Assembly (NCBI GenBank): GCA_029834535.1
Contig: JAQMWT010000081.1
Location: 186,001 to 250,000 of the forward strand
DNA: 64,000 nucleotides
From: Chrysophaeum taylorii
Lineage: Eukaryota; Sar; Pelagophyceae; Pelagomonadales; Pelagomonadaceae
Direction: 5' to 3'
Shown: piece after piece, positions 57,602-64,000 of the stretch
Layout: every line of letters begins with the position of its first letter
How positions within the stretch are numbered: position 1 is the stretch's first letter
Position numbers and translations under genes: made by a program
Notes under the pieces: generated by a model
What the model was told of the DNA's origin: nothing
What the model saw: the letters and a program-made list of their open reading frames with translations, nothing else
Database searches by the model: none

Positions 57602-59740
57602 ATCCTCGTCGTCCTCTTCTTCCTCGTCGGCGACGCCGCTTCCGTACAGAAAAGCCTCCCAAAAAGCTCTTTCGGAAGAAGAAGAAGAAGAAGAAGAGGG
57701 TGCGGATAATTTTGGAGGGGGTGTGTGCTGGGTTGTTCCCGCAAACGGCTTGCCGCCGCCGGGGTAGTCCCCGAGGGGCTTGGTCGCGACCGAGGAGGAG
57801 TCGGAAAGGTCGTCGCGCGACGCGCCCACCAAGGGTATCGTGAAGACGTCGGGTTGGTCGAGGCTCAGGACGAGGGTTTCGTCGACCGGGGAGACCGCGT
57901 CGACCGAGGCGAGGGACACGACTTTGACCAGGTTGGCGCGCGACGCGTGCACCATCAGGTGGCGGTCGGTGAGGTAGGCGGTGGCCGGCTGGTCGTCGAC
58001 GCGCGCCTCGTCCTTCAGGACGAGAATTTCGAGCTCCTCGACGCCCAAGCGCGCGCGGAGGTCGTCCCACGCCGCATCCTTGGCACACGCGGCGCCGAGG
58101 GCGCGGCAGTAGTTGCGGAACGCGTCGTACCTAAGCCGCCGGTCGCGCGAGGTAATAGGCTCGGCGCGGCGACGCGAGGTCTCGAGGTCGCCGCGCGGCG
58201 CGCGGTCCTTGTTTCCAGAATTGACGCCCTCGTACAACAGCTCCGAGACGCGCGCGCCCGCGTCGAGCGAGAGCCTCTTTGCGGTCGTCCTCGCGTACTT
58301 TGCGCCAAACACGACGACCTCGTCCTGCTCTTGATGATGATGATGATGCTTGTCGTGGTGGTGGTGGTGGTGGTGGTGGTGCGTACGAGCCGCGGACGTC
58401 GCCGAAGGGTCCTCGTCCTCCTGGAGCAAAAATTCGTCGGGCGCGCTGAGGGCGTCGAAAATAATGTCCGCCACGTAGGCGTCGCACAGCAGCGGCAAGT
58501 AGCGTCCGGCGACGGCCTTCCACTCGTCGCGGTCGACGCCGCCGTACCGGTCGACCGGGACGAGAAGCGAGAAGGCAGTTTCGGGCGACCTCAGAACAGT
58601 CGCGAGCGAGAGCGCCCCGAGCCGCTTGTGCCGGGAATCCTCGTCGGTCGCTCCGGCTTGCCCAAGCAGGGCGCGCACCCACACGTCGGCGTCCTCGTCG
58701 GCGCGGAGCCTGAGGATTTTATTTACCTCGAACTCCCGTCGATCCTCGAAGACGATCGACGCGTCGTCGTCGTCTAAAGCGCACGAACCGTTCGGAACCT
58801 CGGACTCGTCGTCGGGAGGCGCCGCGTACCACACGAGTTCGCGACGTCCGTCGGCGTAGGAGACCAACGCGAACCACCGCCGCCGCCACGGCTCGAGTCG
58901 CGTCGCCAGCTCGAGCGCGGCCGACGCGGCCGCGCCTTCCGACGTCTTCGACCCCGCCGATATCATCTTCTTGAGCCAGAGATACCCCTGCTGTTCGACG
59001 CTCCGCTTGCGGACCGAGGCGCCCACGGCCGCGCTCGTCGTGATCACGGCACCGCTCGACACCTTGGCCGCGACGGCGAGGGTCGTGAGCGCGGCGACCC
59101 AGTCGCGCGACGATTCGAGGCTCTCCGCCTTGAAGAACTCCCACCGCATCGTCGCCTCCGCGTTCAACAACACCGGCACCGCGAACGCCCGAGGCCCGAG
59201 AGAACCTCTTCCGTCGTCCCCGAGGTCCCCCGACGCCCGCGCGGCCTCCCCGACGTCCCGCTCGGACGACCGCACGCTCCCGCCGACAGCGACCCGAAGC
59301 TCCTCGACGTGCTCGTAACACTCCTTCCCCGCGTACGCGCGCAGCTCTCCGTCCTCGCGCAGCACGTAGAACCGCCCCGTCCAGCTCCTTCCCGCCGAAA
59401 ACCGCGCGAACAGATACCCCTGCCACATCCGCCGCTTTGGAATCCCCGGGTCCAGCACCGCGTGCAGCCGACGAAACCCGAGCCGCACCGGACGACCCGC
59501 CTTCTTTACCAAACCGATCGCCCGCTCGAACCCCCCCGTCGACACGTCCATGCCGTTCACCGCCACCAGCACCGACCCGGCCGTCACGCCCGCCCGGGCG
59601 GCAGCCACCTCCTCCTGCTTGAGGCCCTCTACCACAGCGAGGTCGTTCATCGGACGCATCAGAAGCCCCAACGACTCATCGTGGAGCACCGCGTGGAACT
59701 CCTGGAAGAAGGGCGTGCTGGCAGACAAGCCTACTACCAT
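55982..59740 (-). CDS. PDZ-PH-PH-GRAM-like membrane protein
   Basis: The 1252-residue protein starts with a PDZ-like fold (residues about 8-92, with GVTAGSVLVAVNGMDV), followed by two PH domains (about 105-213, QGYLFARF..WTGRFYVLRE; and about 252-353, QGYLWLKKM..RRWFALVSY), a GRAM-like segment (about 563-625, AYLTDRHLMVHA), an acidic linker with poly-His and poly-Thr runs, and a C-terminal part with hydrophobic hairpins at about 950-980 and 1133-1163. The architecture suggests a lipid-contact or membrane-scaffold protein. The GRAM call is weaker than PDZ and PH. Poly-His and poly-Thr runs come from trinucleotide repeats. Confidence 0.75.
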
Positions 59741-61254
59741 CCTTTATTACCGTCGTCGACACGTCGTCGAGACGTCGTCGTCGTCGTCGTCCAAGTGGTG
59801 AACACCACACACACACAACGCGCAGCGCACAGGAGGGGGCGGGCCTCCACGCCACAACCCGAACGAAACCCGCTTCTACCTACCTTTTAGTGGACACGGA
59901 GATAGAGCCGAAAAGGGAGTCCCCGGAATTCCAACATCCACCCCCTTATACTTTTACTACTTACTTTGGGGGTGCTCTCTCAACATCATCACCACCATCT
60001 TTGCCAACAAACAATCACCTGTGCCCCCCACCTGCACTCCCCCTTCTTCCAACAGATAAATAAACCACCCTCGCCGGATCCTCGCGCCGCCTTTTTTCGC
60101 CTGAATGAAAACGCCGCACGGTGTGCTCCTGCATTTCGTCGACCCGCTCCTTCCTCGGCGTTGGCACCTCACAGGAGTGTGCGCCCGCCGCCTGTAGCTA
60201 CTATGGAGCACCTCGACCCGTTCTCACCTGTTTCGCTCGTGTACAGGTCAACGAACGACCTACGTGATCGGCTCCCGAGGGAGGGTCCAGCCTGCTGTGC
60301 GCCCGCAGTGGTTCGTCAGCCACAACTCCAATCGCGCTCGTCGACGGCAGCACCACCACCACCACGATCCGGTCATCTATTCGTTAATAATAGGATCGAT
60401 CTCCTTGCGCGCATCCCGTACCACCTCGAGCCGCCGTATCATCCATCCTCCTCCTCGAGATGACCTCCCGCTCGCTAATGAGCTTAGTTTGGCCACCGCA
60501 ATCATATCTACAGTCAGCCGGGAAAACGCACGCGTGGTCCCTGCCTTCGCGGCGCACCCGACTCACAACAACATTCCGATTTTCGGATCTCGAGACCGCC
60601 ACTTGGCCTCCTCCGCACAACTAGGGCGGCTTCCTCCCAAAACCCAAGGGAAGCCGCGTCGTCGACCACCGCGCTGCGTCCCAACACGCTCGCGACCTTG
60701 ACACGCATGTTGTGGCCTCTCTTGCTGCACTGGCGCCCCTGGACCCGTCAAATTGCACCTGTTCGCCTACGGCGGCTGTCGTCGTCGAGGCTTTGTTGTT
60801 GTTGTTGTTGTTGTTGGCACAAGTTTTGGCGAATGTTGTTGCACCATTCTCGTCCCTTGTTCCTCTCATTCTCGGCGCAGAGCTGAGATCATGACGGATG
60901 GGCGTTCGCAACAACGTAGCCGATGCATACTCCGTGCCATGCCTCCTGCGCGCACGCTCAGCACCCCCGCCCGTCGCGGCCGTGCCCGCGGCGCACTCCG
61001 AGAGTGCCACGCGTTGTTGTCCCATCGCAGGCCGGCGTACGTTCGAGCCATCCTCGATGGGTGCTACGCGCCGAGAGCCGGTGTTTTTTTTTTTTTTTAC
61101 TTGCTCCCCTGCCACCAAAAGGTCTGGTGTCGGGCTCTGAGGAGCCCTCTCTCTTCAAGCCCCTTTCCCTCCTGCGTGCTGTGCTACCCCCTTGTTTTAC
61201 GACACCCCTAGCTAGCTAGAGCTAGAGCTAGAACCTAGTAGTAAAATAGAAAAG
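59741..61254. other. Intergenic region, no gene accepted
   Basis: About 1.5 kb between the PDZ-PH gene and UAP1. Several open frames exist on both strands (for example from the ATG at 60203), but they contain no domain and partly reflect GTT and CCA repeats. A T tract lies at 61084-61098 and a GCTA-rich stretch at 61210-61232, just before UAP1. Confidence 0.45.
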
Positions 61255-63114
61255 ATGGAGCCCGACTCGCTGCGTGATTTCGAGCGCAAGATGCTCGGGG
61301 TGGACATAAAGCTGGTGGACCCCGATGAGGAGGGCCCGACCTCCGGCGAGGAAATGCGTAAGATGATGGTGGACATGGGGCTCCACCCCGAGCAGCCCCT
61401 CGAACGGCGTGGTCCGATCGAGCTGCCGGAGCGGCTCACGAAGGAGCTGCGGCAGCGGATCAACAAGGCGGACCTCGACTGGGAGGACTACAAGGACCTG
61501 TTGCCGTCCGGGTTGGGCCCTCTCCTGGGCCTCGATCCCGCGGTGTGCGCGGACCTCGTCAAAAGAGTCGCGCACGGCCAGATCCGGATCGACTTCCACC
61601 TCGCGAAACAGACGCACGTCTTTCGTTGGCTCGACAAGGGAAAACTCACCATCGAGCAGGCGTGCAAACTGGCCGAGCAGCTCGAAGGCGTCGAGATCCT
61701 GGAGATGGTCGACGCCTTCGCGGCGGCCGATCGCGCGGCGAAGAGAGACGACAAACCAGAGATTCTGCCGCTCGCGTCGGCGGCGAGCTCCGACGATCCG
61801 CGCGCTGCGGAATGGGCCCGCGCGGGCATGGAGGCCATTAGCCGCGGCGAGGTGGCGGCCCTTATCTTGGCGGGCGGCCAGGGTACGCGCCTCGGCTTCG
61901 ACGGGCCGAAGGGCCTCTACGACGTCGGCCTCCCGTCGCGCAAACCGCTCTTCCTGCTGTTCGCCGAGCGATTGCGCAAGATTGGCCAGCTCGCGCGCGA
62001 GGCCGTGCCGATCGAGGAAGAGAAGCCGACCACCAAAGTCACGCATTCCCGCGGCACGCCCCTCCCCCGCGGATTCCAGAAGCAACCCCGCCCCCCCGAG
62101 AAAAATGTGAAGCGCGTCCCGTCGGCGCCGCCGCTGCTGGTGATGACGTCGGAGATCAACGACGCTCCGACCAGGCGGGCCTTCGAAGAGATGGGGTATT
62201 TTGGGCTCGACGCGCGCGACGTGCTCTTTTTCTCCCAGCGTACCGTACCCTCCTTTGCGGAGGACGGGAACGCGTTTATGCGCTCGGGCCACGAGATGGC
62301 GACCGCCCCCGACGGCAACGGCGGCGTCTACAAAGCCCTCGCCGCTTCCGGGGTCCTCGACGACTTGGAATTTCGAGAGATCAAGTACGTCCACGTCTTT
62401 TCGGTCGACAACGCCTTGTGCCGGCCCTGCGACCCCGTCTTCCTGGGGTACTGCAAATCGGAGAAGGCCCTCGTCGCCTCCAAAGTCGTGTGGAAGGCTT
62501 CCCCCGACGAGAAAGTCGGCGTCCTCGCGACGCGCGACGGCCGCCCTGGTGTCGTCGAATACTCCGAGCTCTCCGCGGACCTCGCCGCGAGCCGCGACGA
62601 AAATGGCGAGCTGAAATTCGGAGCTGGAAACATCTGCAACCACTTGCTGGCGACGGAATTTTTGAGCTGCGCGGCCGCGACTAACCCCGACGTCCTGCCG
62701 TACCACCTCGCGCACAAAAAAATCGACGCGGCCGACCCCGAAACCGGCGCGCCGGTCCCGCCCCCCAAGCCCAACGCCTACAAGCTGGAGGCCTTCATTT
62801 TTGACGCGTTTAAGATTGCGCTCGACCACGCGACGATTAGAGTCCCGCGCGAGGACGACTTCGCCCCCGTAAAAAATGCCGTCGGCGCCGATTCGCCCCA
62901 GACGGCGCGCGACGCGATCCTTCGCCAGGGCGCGCGCTGGTTGCGGAACGCGGGCGCGACAGTCCTTGGCGACCACGGCGTCGAGCTCGCGCCCGCGTTG
63001 ACCTACGCCGGCGAAGGCCTCGCGTCTAAATTCGACGGCGCAACCGTCGACGCTACCCAAGCCCCCGCCTTCTTCGATATTAACACGCCGGTATCGTCGT
63101 CGTCGTCGTCGTAA
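61255..63114 (+). CDS. UAP1: UDP-N-acetylglucosamine pyrophosphorylase
   Basis: This enzyme makes UDP-GlcNAc from GlcNAc-1-phosphate and UTP for chitin, N-glycan and GPI synthesis. Diagnostic is LAGGQGTRLGFDGPKG (205-220), followed by VMTSEIND, FSQRTVPSF, DGNGGVYKAL, HVFSVDNALCRPCDP, VGVLATRDGRPGVVEYSEL and KLEAFIFDAF. The N-terminal 100 residues (about 1-110) precede the usual first helices and are unlike animal UAP1; they may be an added helical domain. A linker with KQPRPPEKN (about 280) is an insertion before VMTSEIND. The ATG is at 61255. The end is a poly-Ser tail from TCG repeats. Confidence 0.93.
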   Translation: MEPDSLRDFERKMLGVDIKLVDPDEEGPTSGEEMRKMMVDMGLHPEQPLERRGPIELPERLTKELRQRINKADLDWEDYKDLLPSGLGPLLGLDPAVCADLVKRVAHGQIRIDFHLAKQTHVFRWLDKGKLTIEQACKLAEQLEGVEILEMVDAFAAADRAAKRDDKPEILPLASAASSDDPRAAEWARAGMEAISRGEVAALILAGGQGTRLGFDGPKGLYDVGLPSRKPLFLLFAERLRKIGQLAREAVPIEEEKPTTKVTHSRGTPLPRGFQKQPRPPEKNVKRVPSAPPLLVMTSEINDAPTRRAFEEMGYFGLDARDVLFFSQRTVPSFAEDGNAFMRSGHEMATAPDGNGGVYKALAASGVLDDLEFREIKYVHVFSVDNALCRPCDPVFLGYCKSEKALVASKVVWKASPDEKVGVLATRDGRPGVVEYSELSADLAASRDENGELKFGAGNICNHLLATEFLSCAAATNPDVLPYHLAHKKIDAADPETGAPVPPPKPNAYKLEAFIFDAFKIALDHATIRVPREDDFAPVKNAVGADSPQTARDAILRQGARWLRNAGATVLGDHGVELAPALTYAGEGLASKFDGATVDATQAPAFFDINTPVSSSSSS

Positions 63115-63269
63115 TGCGCTTCGGCGCTCTCGAGAGGTGAACTTCGGGTTGGTGGTCGAAGCGAAGCAAAGTTCGCGTGCGCTATTACATCGTACTTAGT
63201 TCGTCTTTGAGACCTCGGGCGGCAGCATACTCTGTCGAGTGCTCAAGTGGGGTGTGCGCGCGCAACGAG

Positions 63270-63301
<32 letters not shown>

Positions 63302-63831
63302 CGCTCGTCGCCTCGCTTTCTTGTCCGCAGTTATATTATGATTATTATTGCGTGTTGTTGTTGTTGTTGCGCAGTTGTTGGTAAAAAATTATAGTGGGCA
63401 AAAAAAAAACAATAATGTCGTGAAGCAACCAAAATGCGCTTCTGACGATGATCATGGCGAACGAATGGTGTCGTGTGATTGATGAGCCGGCTGGGTTGTG
63501 TATAATAACATTCGAGGAGGAGGAGGCACGGTAAGGGGGAAAATGAAGAAGACAGCGGCAAAAAAGAAGCAAAATAATAATAATAATAATAACAAAAATG
63601 TAAAAAAAAAAGACATCAGAGGAAGTTCGCCGATGCCATTGGCATGACGGCTCGGGGCGCTAAAATAGCTTCTCCTCGAAGAAGAAGAAGAAGAAGAAGA
63701 AGAAGAAGAAGAAGAAGAAGATAATAAGTGAATGTCCAAATAGCAGCTTCATTTTTTTTCATCTTGGGTAAAGTTCATCACCTTGGGACTTGTTTTGGAC
63801 GCATTTTTTTTTCGGCCTACGAGACTTGCGT
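63115..63831. other. Intergenic region rich in simple repeats
   Basis: Contains an AAC tract at about 63270-63302, a GTT tract near 63352-63370, AAT repeats near 63573-63592 and an AAG tract at about 63678-63720. No gene is visible. Confidence 0.7.
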
Positions 63832-64000
63832 TCATTCTGGTTGTTCGAAAGGTTCGGCGATGCAGACATGACCGTCGTCGTCGTCGTCATGATCCGCCGC
63901 GATGTCGTCGTACTCGGCGATGCCGACTCGACGTCCGCTGCCGTGGCCGTCGCAATCGCTCGGATATTCGTGGCGAACTTTTGCAGCGGGCGAGAGGGCT
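63832..64000 (-). CDS. C-terminal end of an unknown gene (partial)
   Basis: On the minus strand a frame is open from the window edge to a TGA at 63832-63834. It encodes AEYDDIAADHDDDDDGHVC near the end and finishes EPFEQPE. The acidic tail resembles the ends of other genes here. The plus strand is also open in this part, so the assignment is tentative. Confidence 0.4.
   Translation of the reverse strand, partial: ALSPAAKVRHEYPSDCDGHGSGRRVGIAEYDDIAADHDDDDDGHVCIAEPFEQPE

Noticed and set aside
60203-60463. Possible gene starting at ATG 60203
   Set aside because: The frame is short, has no domain and includes a CCA repeat; nothing else supports coding.
63284-63302. CRISPR-like or regulatory meaning of the AAC and AAG tracts
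   Set aside because: They are simple microsatellites without spacers; the genome is eukaryotic.

Overview
This window looks like nuclear DNA of a GC-rich, compact eukaryotic genome, most likely a stramenopile alga of the pelagophyte type (Aureococcus/Pelagomonas-like). The products are eukaryotic: CNOT2, PCYT2, UAP1, CCDC12, a DHRS7-like SDR, a protein disulfide isomerase and a mitochondrial GUF1. Plant-type amino-acid genes (homoserine kinase, ArgJ) are also present. A long repeat protein built on 'NTAWAFA' units, a type abundant in algae, is encoded too. Genes are mostly uninterrupted and packed head to head or tail to tail, with gaps of 2 to 400 bp. Two short GT-AG introns can be argued from the sequence, 58 nt in GUF1 and 46 nt in the CRAL-TRIO gene. 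Lineage is an inference; no rRNA or organellar marker is present and no tRNA gene was recognised.

Layout. 0-2.2 kb: 3' end of a CNOT2 gene and a coiled-coil/glycine-zipper protein. 2.2-5.7 kb: a nest of mobile DNA, in which a 5'-truncated LINE with one stop in its RT frame sits inside a decayed Pif1-helicase (Helitron-like) element. 5.7-14.5 kb: an AlaX-type tRNA-editing protein, an ADCK2/UbiB-like kinase, two tandem secreted GH130-like propeller paralogues, a 2OG-Fe(II) oxygenase and GUF1. 14.5-30 kb: PCYT2, an SLC49-like transporter, a CCCH-WD40 protein, a 19-repeat RAP protein, CCDC12, a FAAL-ACP protein and two membrane proteins. 30.3-31.9 kb: two more Pif1 fragments with the same satellite as at 5.4 kb, in inverted orientation. 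32-43.8 kb: homoserine kinase and ArgJ (convergent), a CRAL-TRIO membrane protein and an EF-hand protein ending in a CaaX box. 44.1-45.3 kb: a badly decayed LINE of a second family. 45.4-53 kb: a PDI, an FG-GAP membrane protein, a solo LINE tail, an SDR and two unknowns. 53-56 kb: gene-poor, with a ~237-bp GAAA tract and another LINE tail. 56-64 kb: a PDZ-PH-PH-GRAM-like membrane protein, UAP1, and the probable 3' end of a further gene.

The genes do not form one pathway. Phospholipid synthesis (PCYT2), sugar-nucleotide synthesis (UAP1), amino-acid synthesis, organelle translation and RNA processing (GUF1, RAP protein) and lipid activation (FAAL-ACP) lie side by side. The most unusual items are the FAAL-ACP with a cysteine-rich tail, the paired propeller proteins, the ArgJ with one extra residue at its self-cleavage site, the possibly prenylated EF-hand protein, and the repeated Pif1/satellite element.
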